From the NCBI RefSeq assembly GCF_017591425.1, contig NW_024466307.1, forward strand, positions 1,920,001 to 1,984,000: a stretch of 64,000 bases of DNA, given 5' to 3'. Of the stretch, positions 23,536 through 36,962 are shown in pieces. The position numbers and the translations under genes are program-made. Below the pieces are notes generated by a model that made no database searches, was not told the origin of the DNA, and was given only the letters and a program-made list of their open reading frames with translations. This DNA comes from Ochotona curzoniae. Taxonomy: Eukaryota > Chordata > Mammalia > Lagomorpha > Ochotonidae. Every line of letters starts with the position of its first letter. The stretch's first letter is position 1.

Positions 23536-26500
23536 TCTCATTGCACTCCCTGTACCCACCTGTACTCCTCCACAGGTTTCCTCCAAAAGCATCAGAAAAC
23601 ATGAATGAGTCCATTGAGAGCCCAAGCGGAAGGCGGGCCTGGCTGTTTTGACTAAACACCTGCCAGTTTTGGCATCCCCATCTCAGCGACCAGTCCCAGC
23701 CAGAGCAGCACAGGTAAATCCCTTAACACCTCACCAGGGGTCAGGGTGGAGCTGGGGCCAAGAGGTCCTGTCCCGATTGCCTGCCTTCCAGTCATGGCTG
23801 GCAGAGTCCAGGGTTTCACCCTTGGAGCACCCTGGGAAATGTCTTTTTTCCCCCTGCTTGGGGATCACTTCTGACCTCCTGGCGAGGTCCCAGCGTGGCC
23901 TCTTGGTGGCCTTAGGTCTTGGAGGGGCACACAGGGTGTGGTGTGTCAAGGACACATTCCCGAAACAGGCCAGCACTGCCTCGAGTCACTCTCCCTACTG
24001 CTTCCTCCCTGCAGCCAAGAAACACCCGGTGCGCATGAGGAAGACAATGCCAGGTGACACTGAGCGGGGGCAGGCACACAGCAAGCAGCACTGTGGACAC
24101 TGTTATCTGGTATGCTTGGGTGTGTGGACAGAATCCAGCAGGAACGGAATCTGGGGAGGGCGGTGGATGAGGCGTATGGACTGGGACATCTGAGCAGATC
24201 CTGCTGGAGGTGAGGGGGGCAGTTACCGAGAGAGCAGGGAGCAGGTGTGGAACAGCGTGTGTGTGTGTGTGTGTGTGTGTAGGGAGTGTAGATGGAGGTG
24301 AGAGGGAGCCAGCTGCCACTGCTGCTGGGGGAAGAGGAGGAGGAGCTCAGGACCAGCATGGAAGGTCTGGCTTACACAGCTGGAAGAACGGAGGGCAGAC
24401 AGGCAGGGCTGGGAGGGACCTCAGGAGCTAATTTCTGGAAATGCTCAGTGACGGTGATGGTTGAAGTCCGCTCCCGAGTTTGGAGCAGAGGGAGAGCCAA
24501 GGATAAGGCTGGAGGCTTCAATCTGGGGTCACACAGATGGTCTCTCCCCCATGAGCTGCAATGACAGCACCGGGAGGGTGGGGAGACTGGGAGCCAGGCA
24601 GGGACACCTGCTGTTGGCCCACCCTCAGCTATAACCTGGGGCTGCTGCATTTGGGCACAAAGCCAAGCCCATGTCTGCTGCTTCTTTCGTGGTACTGTCT
24701 GAAAGATGGGTGTGCGGGCAGGATCAGCTGCTTCCCACATGGATTGTGAAGGCAGCCATGCCAAGACCCACTCAGAGGAGAGAAGACAGGATCAAGGAGG
24801 CCTGACGTTCAGGGCCATCTGCTGTGTAATGGCAGTGGTGATGCACAAGTGTGGAGGATGGGCAGGGTGGAGCAAGGCAGGATTGGAGAGAGAACCAAGA
24901 AGTCCCTTCTGGAAATGAGACATCCTGGAAACTCCAGCTGTGGTCATCCCTTCCTGGGCCTAGCCTTTCCTGAAGTTCTGGGGGCTCCAGCTAGGGGAGG
25001 AAGGGCCCACAGTGCCTGGCATGAGCAACCACCAGGAGATAACAGCAGAGGCAGCCGGACCCTGCACAGCCCTCCTTCCCTCCCTGGCCCAAGGCAGGAA
25101 CTGCAGTGTGCAGGTGCTGGGCAGTAGGTGAGGACGCAGCTGCCAGTGGTGCTCGCCTGCAGCTCCCAGGGGGCCCAGCATACCACCCACAGCTCTTCAA
25201 AGGATCCCTTGGCCCGCACGCCTCTGCAGCGCATAGCAGACTGGAAGGAAGCACTTCTCATACATCTGCTGGCCACAATGGGCTCCTAGTCTTCTCACTG
25301 TTGGCTACACATGTAAGGGAGAGAGTGGCTCCAGTGACCACGGGCCTGTCATGTCCACAACAGGTTCTGGGCAGCTTGCTGGGCTCTTGAGAGTCTGGGA
25401 TGGAAGAGGATGGTGGCCTGGGGCAGTGGTCCCTGTCGGAAGACCACGGTGGCCAAGGCAGCTCAGACACACAATGTCCTCATCCCACCCCTTTTTCCAA
25501 ATGAGCTAAGAACAACTCAGACCCAGAAGCCCTTTTGCTATGTGTTCTGCCACAGGAATCCTGCCTGGCCAGCCTGGGTCTCTGAGTTACTTCCCTCATG
25601 ACCCAAGAAGACATTTTCTCCATCTGTTGGATGTGAGTGTGGCAGGGCTGTTCTTATTGGCTGAGAAAGATCCCATTAGTGAGGGACTTCAAATTAATGG
25701 GACCAGAAGGCCAGCTTACTCTGGGGCTGATTTTGCAATTCATGCATGGTTTTTGCATGACATGTGTGTCCTGTGGACTTTCTGGAGACCTCTTGTCTGC
25801 AAAGGGCAGATGGACAATGGCCAGGCCTGGCAAATAGTGACCTGTGTCACTTCTTGTTCCCTCACCCATGGAGCCTGGCAGCAGCCAGCCTGCTGTCCAC
25901 CAACCCCTGAGGGACAATTCAGGAAGCCAGATAATAACTTCTCTGGGCCTGAGTGGCAGCTGCTTTTCTAAATGTCCTTGCTGGGTGTTGGTACCCAGGG
26001 AGAGCCTGGGAGACTCCTGGCCCAGAGCCTGGCAGCATTCAGGGCACTGCGAGGGCTCTTTGCTGCATCCCATGCTGTTTCCAGGAATCTGAGCACATCT
26101 TGCAGGCACTGCCATGCCCTTCCTGGTCTGCTTATGGACAGCACAGCCCTGCAGCTGACCCCCACACCTACAGTCTAGACCCTGCTGGTGTCACTCTGCC
26201 CTGGATGACTGATGGCCAATTGAGTCCCAGGGAACCACCTGCTTCTTGTGTGCCCTGAGCCACAAGGAAGCAAATTGGGGTTCCAAACTATAGGAGCAGG
26301 GTCTGCAGAGGAGTGGGGTGATTGCCATTAAAAGCTTCTTCGTTCAAGACTGCCTGGAAACTTGTCCACTGCCTCTACATCTGCAGACGAGGGAGAGTCC
26401 CGCCTCCTGCAGGTGCCTCTTCCTGTCTGCCAAGCAAGGATAGGGCAGTGCCTTCAGAGCTGAGCAGGCGAGCACAGCATCCGTTGCCCTGGGAATGCTC

Positions 26501-27971
26501 TAACACTTGTCTGCAGGACGCCCAGGCATGGACAGGCTGAGCCCCTGGGACAAGGGTCATTCTGCGGAGGGCCTCCTGTGTGACCGGCCCCTGTCACAGC
26601 AGCCCCGGGGACACACAGCCTCCCATCATGTTCTGTGGACCAAGAGCTTCCATAAAACCCCAGCCACCCTAGCTAGCCATGCAGCAGTCCTGAGAAGGCT
26701 GCTCTGCTAGTGTCCACTGTCTATGGAAGGGACTGTCCCTCTCCTGGGCCCAGCCTGTCCTTGGTTCTTCATTCAGCCTGGACCTAAGCTTTCAACAACA
26801 CCTGTATGTTGGGTTTCCAAGTTGGGAGGCCTGAACTATTAGAAAAGTCAAGTAGAGAACAGCCCAAGGAATGTGCCACGGAGACCTCATCAGATAGGGC
26901 AGTCTGCTTCTTTTATCTGCACTTCGTCTTATGGATCTGAACATATTAAGTAGACACTTTTGAGAAATAACATCATATTCATAAGCCTTTGACAAGTCCT
27001 ATGTAATATATTGTTAGATTGTACTATTTTATGATTAGTTGTGCCTCTCCTCTCGTGTCTGATTTGTAAATTAAACTTTCTCCTAGGTGTGTATGTAAAC
27101 TTCAATACTTCCACATATCAGGCATCTGTGGAACATTCTAGAATGTGTCCCCATACATGAGAGGATCTGCAGCACGCCCTCTCTCAGATGCATCTGCTGC
27201 CACCACAGTAAGTGCACAGCCAAAGACCACAAAACCTCTGCGGGCTCCCGAGGAGGGTGTGCTTCCTTCCTGTTTGTGGGCAGGTGGCTTGGGCTGGGCT
27301 GCAGGCCAGCCCTGGTCTCCGCTGAGCTCGCTTGTAGGATTCGGCAGAGGTGACTCAGCTGTGCTGGCATTGCCCATGGGCCAGTCCGCATCCCTACACA
27401 CACACCCCAGGTCCTTCCTAAACACTCTCCACCTGCAACGTTAGGCACAGTGAGGCACAGCTCATAATATGGAACCACTATGGCCGTCCACTTGAGCGAA
27501 AGAGGTCCAGGCACCAGCACAGGCAGCCCCCGTGCAGAGGAGAGCAGAGCCACATGGGGAGGGCTGGCCCTGGTGGCCTGTGGACCCTCTTAGAACATGG
27601 GGATTGGGGAATTCAGGTTGAAAATAGAACAGTTCCGGCTCCTTCAGATGTCCAATTCCAGAATAGTGCCAGGACGTGGCTGCAAACACACTTCAGATGG
27701 CCAGCCAGGGGTTCCCACACCCCGTGACAGCCCTATCTGAAGCCATAAATGCACCACAGACACACAGCAGGCAGCCGACGGCGGCAGGATGAGGACCGTG
27801 CACTCAGGGTGGGTGGGGCTGTCCCCTCAGCCCCAGGGAGCAGAGCAGCAACGGGGTGTCCTTCTGGCGCCTTGTCCTTATCAAGCTGGGACTGCAGAAG
27901 AGGGCTTAGGCAGGCAGAGTGACAGGGAGCCTGCTAACATCCCCGCCACCAGGAGCAGGTGACAAGGGGAC
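23536..27971. other. Intergenic DNA without a recognisable gene
   Basis: This is G+C-moderate unique sequence. Only the (GT)12 run stands out, and there is an A+T-rich patch at 26930-27080. Confidence 0.55.
24257..24280. repeat. (GT)12 microsatellite
   Basis: This is an uninterrupted GT dinucleotide run. Confidence 0.95.
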
Positions 27972-28250
27972 TGGTAGGGCCACATTGGGTAGCTAGGTCC
28001 CTGCCTGGGAAGCCTGCATCCCTAGTGGAATACCTGGATCCCGGCCTGGTTCCATTTTGAATCCAGCCTTTGCTGGAAAGCAACAGATGACAGCTGAAGT
28101 ACTCAGGTCCCTTCCACCCGTGTGGGAGACCAGGATGGAATGCCAGGCCCCTGCCTTTGGCCTAGCGCAGGCCCAGCTGTAGGCACTTGGGAAGTGAGCT
28201 ATGGATGAGTGTGCTCTGTCTGTCCCATTCTGTCTGCATCTCTGCCCAAA
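27972..28250 (+). mobile_element. C-SINE, old
   Basis: The degraded head lies near 'gactggtagggccacattgg'. The body 'cgtgtgggagaccaggatgg' and 'cccctgcctttggcc' is recognisable, and the end is T-rich. Confidence 0.7.
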
Positions 28251-28254
28251 CAGT

Positions 28255-28420
28255 CCGTTCTTATGAGGGTCCCAGTCATTTGGTTTGGGCCCTACCCCAA
28301 TCCAGTGCCTTAACTTGGCTGCATCTGCAGAGCATCTGTTTCCAGATGAGGTTGCAGTCATGGTACTGGGTATTAGGGTGTAATGTGTGTTTCTGGGGGC
28401 ATGTTCACCCCACGAGGACA
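28255..28420 (-). mobile_element. LTR-like fragment, MaLR type
   Basis: On minus it reads 'taatacccagtacc', then 'cagatgcagccaagttaagg' and 'gggtagggccc', as in ancient mammalian MaLR-like LTR consensus sequence. The assignment is from memory. Confidence 0.35.
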
Positions 28421-28639
28421 CTTCACTGAGGGGGTGACAGCCAGTCAAAGTGGAAACAACTGAGGAAGCAGGATGTGCAGGGACCATGGGCAGAGGGGCA
28501 GCAGTAGGCAAGCGCGGGGGTGGGTGAGAACTGGGGTGGCCCAGGAGCAGCACGCTGCTTGTGGTGGCTGCAGCACGGTGGACAGGAGTGAGGGGAGCAG
28601 GTGAGTGGCTGGAGAGGAAGTGGGTAGTGCTGGGACTGT

Positions 28640-28860
28640 CCAGGTGGGGACAGGATCTGGCCTGTGTCTCAGAAACCATCTCTTTACTGTCTCTCACTAC
28701 GCAATGCTCTGTGTGTCTTGGGACTGTCCCAGCAAGACAGCCATTGCCAGACGCAGCCCCTTGACCTTGGGCCAGAACCAATAGCCAAAATAACCGTCTT
28801 TAAAACATCCCCTGTCTGTGGGGTTGTGTTGTTAGCAACAGAAAACAGACTCCGGGGACC
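28640..28860 (+). mobile_element. MaLR-type LTR 3' part
   Basis: 'cccagcaagacagccattgc', 'gcagccccttgaccttggg' and 'gttgttagcaacagaaaaca' follow the order of an MST/MLT1-like LTR end. It is old and diverged. Confidence 0.5.
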
Positions 28861-30189
28861 TAGCAATTTCCCTTCTCCAGAATCACCCTCTGGAAGGTCT
28901 CCTGTGGACAAGATGCTTGCCGTTGGTCACAACCAGAGCGGGGAGTCCCGTGGGTACCAGTGGTGGGAACTGTCACACACACATACATACATACACATGG
29001 CCTGGTGCATGCCACGCCACTGGCTGGGCCTTGAGCATCAGAGGAAATTACTGAGCTGAATGCATAATATAGTTTATGAAACTGGCAAAGCAAACAGAAC
29101 TCCACAGTATCCAGGGGGGCCAAGGGCGGGTGCAAAACAGAAGGATCTGGAAGGACACCCAGCAGCTGGTCACAGTGACTTCAACTCTGGGGAGGTCAGG
29201 AGAAGACCGGGGCAGCTTCCCAGGGAGAAGCAATTCACAGTGCTGCCCGAGTGCTTGGGAGGAGATTCTTCGTACATGTCAAAGTCAGCTGGCAAATGTT
29301 ACCATGTTTGTATGCAGGAAAATGTACATTTCCCCCTAGTGAAATTCACCCACCGTTGAGACTGAGAGCGGCAGAGCTAGCCGCCTCTGTTGCTGCACGT
29401 GCCTTTGGCTGCTCCCCACATTGTGCCCCTGCCCATCTGAGGGGGATGACATGGCATCTCCCCAGGGCTTGCCCCGTTTCATTACCAGGAAGAGCTGAGC
29501 CACAAAGGGAGGTGGTGTAGAAGATTGCACAGGCCCTGAGGCCATGCTGGAGCTGTGCGGACCCCGCGGCAGGAAGTCGCTGCCCGGGTGCATGCGCCGC
29601 TGGGCGGTGCCAGTAAAGTACAGGTCACCAGTGGGGCTGTTGGCCAGTTGGCCAGCAGGCTGGGATTGTGCAGTAAATAGACAGTGTCAGTGAGAAGCAC
29701 AGCCCTGCAGGAGCTCATGAAGGCAGGGCAGGGAGGGCTGTCCTTCTGGCAGGTTAGATGTCTCCCTCACGAAGGGAAGCAGGACAGCTGGGTCTGCTGA
29801 TCCTGCAGGGCCTTCTGTAGGGGCCATCTGTCCCACAACTCCTCTCAGTGCCACTCATCTCCCTGGTTCTTTTGAAATAAGCCCAGGGGGGTACTCACCG
29901 TGTGCACAGGCGAACTGCTGGCAGCAGTTTGTGCAATGCACTTTTCCCAGTGCCATGTGAGCAGCCTGTGCAAGCATGAGGCCAGCCCAGAGACTGTGAT
30001 GGCCGTGGCAGCCCAGGCAAGAGTGGGGCCAGCCCAGGGAGCCTGAGACAGCCCTGAGGGAAGGACCCGGGAGGTTGGGCTCTGACCTGGGCCTCTCCCA
30101 TCAGCTATAGTAGGTGCCTGAGGCAAAGGGAGTGTTGTTTGGTGCTGGGAAGCCGATGACTGACGGCCAGGAGTGGGTACTTGGGGGTC
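28861..30189. other. Intergenic DNA without a recognisable gene
   Basis: Nothing was recognised beyond the CA/CATA microsatellite. Confidence 0.5.
28973..28998. repeat. (CA)n/(CATA)n microsatellite
   Basis: A short CA run passes into three 'cata' units. Confidence 0.85.
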
Positions 30190-30331
30190 CATATCTCAGC
30201 CTGCTAACTTGAGATCCTGAGCGGCCTGAGCCTGATTCTCCCAGCTGGTGCTCATTATCTCCCATATCCGATACTCAGGGCAGCTCCTGGCTCTAACTCC
30301 CCACTCCAGCTTCCTGCTAATGCAGATCCTG
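30190..30331 (+). mobile_element. C-SINE head fragment
   Basis: 'cagctcctggctctaactcc' and 'cttcctgctaatgcagatcc' are C-SINE head-to-middle sequence. It is truncated at the junction with a minus copy. Confidence 0.6.
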
Positions 30332-30545
30332 GGGTGGTGGCAGAGAGAGACAGAATCTTTCATCTGCTGATTCATTCCCCGGATGGCCACAATGGCCAGG
30401 ACTGGGCCATGCCAACGCCAAATGCTTTTTCTGGGTCTCCCAGGCAAGTGACGGGGCTCAAGCACTGGCGCCATCTTCTGCTATTTTTCCAGGTGCATCA
30501 GCACGAGACTGATTTGGAAGTGGAGCTGCCAGGCCTTAATGTAGA
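30332..30545 (-). mobile_element. C-SINE, tail truncated
   Basis: 'gagagacagaatctttcatc', 'tgattcattccccggatggc', 'ctgggtctcccaggcaagtg' and 'ggaagtggagctgccagg' follow in order. It is inverted relative to 30190-30331. Confidence 0.82.
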
Positions 30546-32166
30546 AAATACCCCATGACTGATAGGCTCACACAGCACTTGCAGCACTAAGATCTTTATT
30601 TCACAAAGACACTGGAACATGGAGTTGGCAGCCTGAGTTTTCTGTCTCTCTCAGCGATATATAAATTAGACCAATATTGCCAATGACTCTAATGTAGTTG
30701 TTTGGCATCCAGAATAAGTGCAAATGATTCTCAGATCCTGGTGGTCAGTGAGGAATGGCAGGAGAGCCGAGCTGTGGCCCAGGCTGGGAGTGCTGTCTGG
30801 AGGTGTGTGTGAAGGCACAAGGCTGGGAGGCCAGCTGGAGCCCGGGCAGCGCCATCAGACGCAGTGTCCGTTGTAAGGCTGTGGGTCCCCTCAGGCTGAG
30901 GCACACATGCCACCTGCTGAGAGTGCTGGGGACCTTGGGGAGCATGTGATGAGTGGGAGACGCCAGACAGTTGTGAGGTGCCCAGGACTATCCTCCCACG
31001 GAGCCTCGTGGAGGCCCCCAGCTGCTTCAGGGCTGCACTTCACAAACCCTCACAGAAAAAGTCGTGTTTCTAACCCTGCACTGAAATGCTGCACCTTGGC
31101 AGAGAAGCAGTCAGCATGGCGAGGGCCGGGCATGCCGTGGGCACTGAGCAGCCACTGGGTGCTGCTGCCACCCCTGCCTGTGCGCGGGGACTGCTTTCCA
31201 GTGTGTGTCTGCGGGGTGGCGGATCTGCGTTTTTTCCCACTTGGTCCCAGATGTCAGATTGGCCCGTGTTGCCGCAGGCTGAATCATCCGGTTTCCTGTC
31301 CATGTTCCTAACCTTTCCAGTCCCTCTTGTATCATGTCTCAGTCATCCCTGATGTTTATACAGTCCCTCTGTGTGCGAGCCATCTGTACATCTCATTAAC
31401 TACCGGCATGTTCCTTCCACCTCGGTTCCAGATATGCTGAGGGAAACAAGGCCTGGCTCCGGTCCTCACTCCCCCACCGGCGACGCCCCCTCTGGGTGAC
31501 CCGTTAACCACTTTCACAGGCTTGTACTGTCATCGCACGCAAACTCTCAAATCTGGGCAAATCCAAATATGTGGGAAACCAGGGTTGATCATTAAAATAA
31601 GTTATGATTCATTTTGAAAAATAGCCATCCTTTACCGAGTCACCCACCTTACCGAGCGACAGCCTGGAGGGGCGGGTGTCTCAGGTCCCCTGGGGCTGCT
31701 GTCTGCAAGGAAGCGCTTCTCAGGGGAAGTCGCAGGTTCTTCCTTGCAGCTAGATTTCTCACTGCCTCTCCGCGGCGTCGTCTTCCTCCTGAGCCACTCA
31801 ACACGTTTTCCCCTCCTACATTTTCTTGCTTGCTCAAAACCTGCTTGAACCCCTCTACACCCCAAGAACTGTGCTAAGTGCTGGGGTCTGACAAACCCAG
31901 GAGTTTTGTCTCTGAGCTCTCAGTGCTGAAACATGCAGGGAAGTGGTGGCACCTGCCACATTCTGCCTGCGACATGTAACCCAGGCATAGGCTCCTGGGA
32001 CCCTCCTCACAGCCGAATTGTACAGAACAGTATTCTGCCTTTGCTGCAGCCACACAGATGGTCAGCAGGCTAGTGAGGAAAATGATCACATTTTCAAGTT
32101 ATGAAAGAAATACAAAGTAAAGTGCTATTTTTTTTTAACCCACGAAGAGCACAGAGAACATGCTTT
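30546..32166. other. Intergenic DNA without a recognisable gene
   Basis: A minus-strand AATAAA occurs near 30597 with no poly(A) run after it. Nothing else was recognised. Confidence 0.5.
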
Positions 32167-32393
32167 TAAATAAGATTTATTTATTTACTGGGAAGGCAGA
32201 ACCAGAGAGCGAGGGAGAGAGATCTTCCACCTGCTGGTTCACTCCCAAACTCCATCCAGGTCTCCCACTCTAACCATCTTTTGCTGCCTTCCTGGCCACA
32301 TTAGCAGGGAGCTGGATCACAAGTGGAGCAGTTGGGACTCAAACTGGGTCTCTAAGACAGATGTGTTGCCAGCAGCAGAATAGGCTGCACTTC
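32167..32393 (-). mobile_element. C-SINE with a body deletion
   Basis: A clean tail 'aagatttatttatttactgg' and 'gatcttccacctgctggttc' are present. The middle between 'cactcccaaac' and 'atccaggtctcccac' is deleted. It ends in the head region. Confidence 0.88.
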
Positions 32394-32627
32394 AGTGGCC
32401 ACCTCAAGAAAAATAATTCTTGAAGGAGTTGCTTAGGGTCCTGGGAATTTAAAGTGGTGTCACCTTCTGGAGAAGCAGCTCCAAAATGCGTGGCAAGGCC
32501 CATGGCCAGGGCAGCTGACCAGCCTGTCTGTCTTCAGGGAGTACTCTGACACTACATCCACACCAGAAGGTGCACACAGCCTCAGAACTGCAGCACAGGC
32601 AAGGACTTAAAAATATTTTTCTGACTT

Positions 32628-32913
32628 TTTAAGAAAATTTATTTTAATTTGAAAGGCAGATTTACAGTGAGATCTTCCATCTGTGAGTTCACTCCCCAAA
32701 TGGCCACAACGGACAGACATGTGCTGGTCCAGTCAGAAGCCTGCTTCCTATGGGTCTCCTAAATGGATACAGGAGGCATCTTCTGCTGCTCTCCCAGGAC
32801 ATTAGCAGGATGCTGGGTCGGAAGTGGAGCAGCCGGGACTAGAACCGGTGCCCACATGCAATGCCAGTACTGACCACAGGCAGAGGTCTAACCTGCTATA
32901 CCACTGTGCAGGC
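32628..32913 (-). mobile_element. C-SINE, full length
   Basis: It has tail 'aaaatttattttaatttgaa', then 'ccccaaatggccacaacgg', 'gtggagcagccgggactag' and head 'aacctgctataccactgtgc'. Confidence 0.9.
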
Positions 32914-33049
32914 TCCAGCTTTTCTATCCCATGCTGTGCTTTGATGTGGTTTGCCCGAGCAAATGCACAGGTTGGGAAGGAGTGGCGTTGTGGCGGTGGT
33001 GGTGGTGGCTCCTGGAATGTTTATTTCACTGGGGGTGCTGCTGTGGGAA

Positions 33050-33255
33050 GGATGCCGAGTGAGTCCTCCACAGCTTGCCCTGAGCCTCTCCCTCCCTCTC
33101 TCTCACCCTGGCTTCCTGTTGGGTGGTGTGGCTGTTGCATTCTGCGTGTTTCCAACACTGTCCCCCACCAGCACAGGACACAGTTGAGGGCCTGGGCCAC
33201 AGCTGAGCACGTGTCTCATGCTGTGAGCTAAACAAACCCCTTTTCTCTCTAAATA
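33050..33255 (+). mobile_element. MaLR-type LTR 3' part
   Basis: Pyrimidine-rich 'ctccctccctctctctcacc' leads to 'gctgtgagctaaacaaaccc' and 'ttttctctctaaataatt', like the R/U5 end of THE1/MST LTRs. Confidence 0.5.
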
Positions 33256-35659
33256 ATTTTCCTCACATTTTCCATTGTAGCAATGTAAAAATAGAGTAGT
33301 ACATTATAAACAGATTAAGTGAACAAAAACACATTACAGCTAGCATTTTCTGAGGGTTACCACACACACCAAGTTGTACATCCGTGTAGAAAACAAGACA
33401 GTGCACACAGAAGCCAGCATGTTCACAGAGGTTATTCCGGTGAGATGAACAGGGATTCCTACTTTCTAAGTCTGGATAATTAAAATCAAACACATGAGCA
33501 TGTTCATGCCTTTAGGTCCCTCAGAGAGCTATGCAGTCCACCCCTCTCAGCCCTGAGCCCTGCGGTCTGTCTGCATTTTGTTCATCTTCAGCCCCCAGAC
33601 CCGATGACATCACACGCACGGCAGGCCTGGAGGGCCTCTGCTTTTTATCAAGAGCCTGATTTCTGCCTCCGACAGCTTACACTCCTAACGTCTCCGCCCT
33701 GACACTGCCCCGCATTGCACAACTCTCCCTCTCCCTGAAGTCTGCTGGCAAATCATCCTGAGATTCACCGTCTGCCTCTGTTCGGCAAACCCAAGGCTCC
33801 CAAGGCCTCCAGCCCCTGTCAACCTCACACGGTTGGTATTTGGGCTTGGCCAGCCACTTACTGGGCAGGGCCATCCTTCCCCATCACACAGCTGCCTTCA
33901 GGGCTTGACAAAGCCAGCAGGGTTTTCCAACGGCACGCTAAGGGAACAGCTGGAAACCACCCGGCGGGGTGACTCCCTCCTCGGACCTCACCTTCCCTCA
34001 CCCCCATGGCTTCCCGGCCCCAGCAGCCTCCTTGCTGCAGTTCCTACAAACTCCAGAAGGCAGGGATTCGGGCAGGTGTGTGTAGGGCAGTGCATCTGGC
34101 CCTTGCACAACCATCCTTGTACTCAACGCCCTTCTTTATTCACTGCTTGAGCACACTTCAACCTGATGCAGCCTCCCTCAAGGTGCATGAGCAGTGCCAT
34201 TAGAGCTGTACTGGTTCACAGCACTCCCTCCGCCACAAGCCTCTTCCCCCAGGAGTTTGGGAATCTGCACTTGCCCACCATAGCCTTCTGTATCTTGAGC
34301 AAGTCGTGGACTCTGTGCAGCAGAGGAGGGTGGATAAGATTAGCCAGCTGAGCCATCAGGCCAGCAGTAAAGGCAATTTCTTCAGCTGTGGAAAACATCT
34401 AGGACAACACCTGTCAGAATGGCATAATCTGAAAATCTTCAAACAAGTCAGTTTTCTTGTATTTAAAACAGAATGGAAGTGTGTGTGGTCTAAATTGTGT
34501 CTACAAGGTCCTATTCTGCTAGCCAACTTTTCCAAAACGTGAATCCTTGAGAGGGTGGCCCTCCTCACGACAGCAGCCAAGCAGGCAAGCCCCAACATGT
34601 ACTTGTAAATGTTGAAATTCCATTGTGAACATTCTGTCACCCAAAAGGTGGGTAGGTGCAGGTGCCGTGTCCCCTCCAGGGGAGTGCTGCCCTGGGCCCC
34701 AGGGGCCTCTTTCACAGGTCTGGGGCGCCATGGTGGCCTGGACACCCGCAGGAAGGGGCAGCTATCTTTCTCCCAAACTCTCAACAAGTCAGGTCTCTGC
34801 ACCCAGGCCTCATATGCGTGACTGCACGTGGAGTGGACAAGTCCTTCCCTTTTGTCCTACACACAAGGTAACACTTCGCAACCTTCCTGCCCTAGGCAGA
34901 TTCCCCTAAGATGAGCCCAGCATGACAACATGGGGCCCACAAGCTTTGCAGGGCCTCACGCTCAGCAAACGACCAGTTTCCAGGCACTGTGGTCCCATAC
35001 AACACCAAACCTCAGAGGCAGGGAGTTCAGCACTGGAAAGTTTCCAGCATTTGTGGCAACTCCCTCAAGGGACCCCATTCCTGCGGTCCTTGGCAGCCCC
35101 TCTTCTTTGCTCTCTTGCAGATATGGGTTTTTTCCCAACAATTTCAGTGGCCCAAGGACCCTCCACCTGCCGCCCTGTCAGCAGTGACCTGTGTTTGAGG
35201 GACTGGGAGCAGCACTTGACTTCCTGAACATGTCTACATGGAAGGTAATGCACATGGCTAGGGTGAACTACACCTCACAAAAGTTCTTCTCGCAGGGACC
35301 TCACATCACACACACACCTGCAGGGAATGGGGCTCTCCAGCCAGGAATGTGAACTGGCTAACAAGCCTTCCCCAGCCTAACACAGGGCAAATACCTTCCT
35401 TCTCATTAAATGGAACATCTAGACTGTCTGGGTGGATCAAACACAAAGTTTGCCAAGAGACTGGATTGAGGAAATAAGAAAACTACAAGCCGTCAGAAGC
35501 GGCTTCTGACCAAGCACCCTTACCACGGGTGGCAGAGGTGTGTGAGAGCGTGGATGCACAGAACTCCTGCTAGCTTGGCCTTAGCCAGACACCCATGGTC
35601 AGCACGCCCAGCATTCGCCCGCCGACGACAGCCACCACTGAATGAAGGATGAGTAGGCA
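33256..35659. other. Intergenic DNA downstream of MTX3
   Basis: I see no exon or clear repeat. It lies beyond the last candidate MTX3 poly(A) signal. Confidence 0.5.
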
Positions 35660-35676
35660 TTCAGGTGGTTTGAGAT

Positions 35677-35682
35677 TTTATT
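35677..35682 (-). terminator. Candidate distal MTX3 poly(A) signal
   Basis: Plus-strand 'tttatt' (AATAAA on minus) within 'gagattttattgagaaaa'. It has the canonical hexamer and the right orientation for MTX3. No independent evidence of cleavage is visible. Confidence 0.4.
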
Positions 35683-36365
35683 GAGAAAATAGCTCTTCTG
35701 ACATCACACCCAGTTTCTCAATGGTCAGGATAAAGGCTTGCAACATTGATCAGCATCACTTCTGGGTGATTACATGCCATCTCGGAGGAAAAGTACATTC
35801 ACACCAGGCAAGGCTCACATACTGGGACTGTGGCCAACACTGGTTACACTGAGATTATTTTATAATGAAACCACGACATTTCCATGCTAGAGCAGATATT
35901 TAAAATGTTGAGTGTTCAAAGAAAAGTGTGGTGTGTCAGAAACACGATGCATTTGTTTGCATCTGTTTCTTACTCTCCTTTACTGTCAGCCTTGCAGAAA
36001 GCTAGTTAACTTACTCATTCCCCTTCAAGCTGAACAGACACGTGAAGACATTATTTGTTTTACAGAATGAAAACTCAAAGCAGCAGCAGAAAGCTCATCT
36101 TGGACGATGCCTACTTGCCAGAGAAGCTGGCAGTGGCGCAGGCAGAGCCGAGCTCCCTGACGCTGCAGCAGCCCTGGCAAGTCACGCTCCGTGACTTCCA
36201 AGACCCCGGGCCATGGAAGCACAATGATTAAAGGCATTTCTTAGACTGAAAGGGCAAAGTGAAGGGATCTGCACCCAGATCCAACTGTTCTGCGTGTGGC
36301 TGGGTGTGCACCGTGACCACAAGGCAAACTGCTCCAGTGACACACCCAGCACAAGGACTGCAAAT

Positions 36366-36425
36366 GTGCAACTGTGTGTGTGTCGCATGGATAGGCAAAA
36401 ACCACACACACAAACACACACACGA
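36366..36425. repeat. TG/CA-rich low-complexity patch
   Basis: A TGTG stretch is followed by imperfect (CA)n with AAAC interruptions. It lies in the possible distal MTX3 3' UTR. Confidence 0.75.
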
Positions 36426-36948
36426 AACAACCCTCCACCTGTTTGGCGATCCACTTTTGTACTGGGAACCGGGGAAAGCATAAAGATTTCATTAACTTTT
36501 GCAAATGTGGGGACCTGCTAAGGTTTGCATTCTTGAGGACAGGATCCACTGAGAATGTAGTAGGAACCATGAGTCTCCCCACTAGGCACGCACAGGGACA
36601 TGAACGCAGCTAGTACAGACAGTAAAACGTCTGCGTGACAGTGGCCAAACCCTGACCCCACGGGCTACCTACTGGAAAAACTTCCTACAATAGAATAAAC
36701 CAGGGAGGTGGCATATGAAGTAGAGCTGCTTGTGAGACACGCAAGGGCACCCCCCAAACCTACTTCCTGCAGCCAGTGTTCCCCATGTGTACCTGGCCAC
36801 AGGACCCACACTCACACCATCAGAAACGGCTTCTCTGAGGAATTACAGAGGTTTTCAACTCCAAATGAACAACACTGCGGCTGTAGGTCAGACATGTTCT
36901 GCTATTGTCCTACAAGACACTGGCCATGTTGCTGAGTCATCTCAGCAT

Positions 36949-36962
36949 CGCCCTCTAGTCAT
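36949..36962 (-). promoter_or_regulatory. Weak CTCF-like motif
   Basis: 'cgccctctagtcatg' resembles the CTCF core CTAGAGGGCG but lacks the usual flanking matches. Confidence 0.25.

Noticed and set aside
27993..28781. A 262-codon minus-strand open frame
   Set aside because: It runs through a C-SINE and two LTR-like pieces, so it is a chance frame in repeats.
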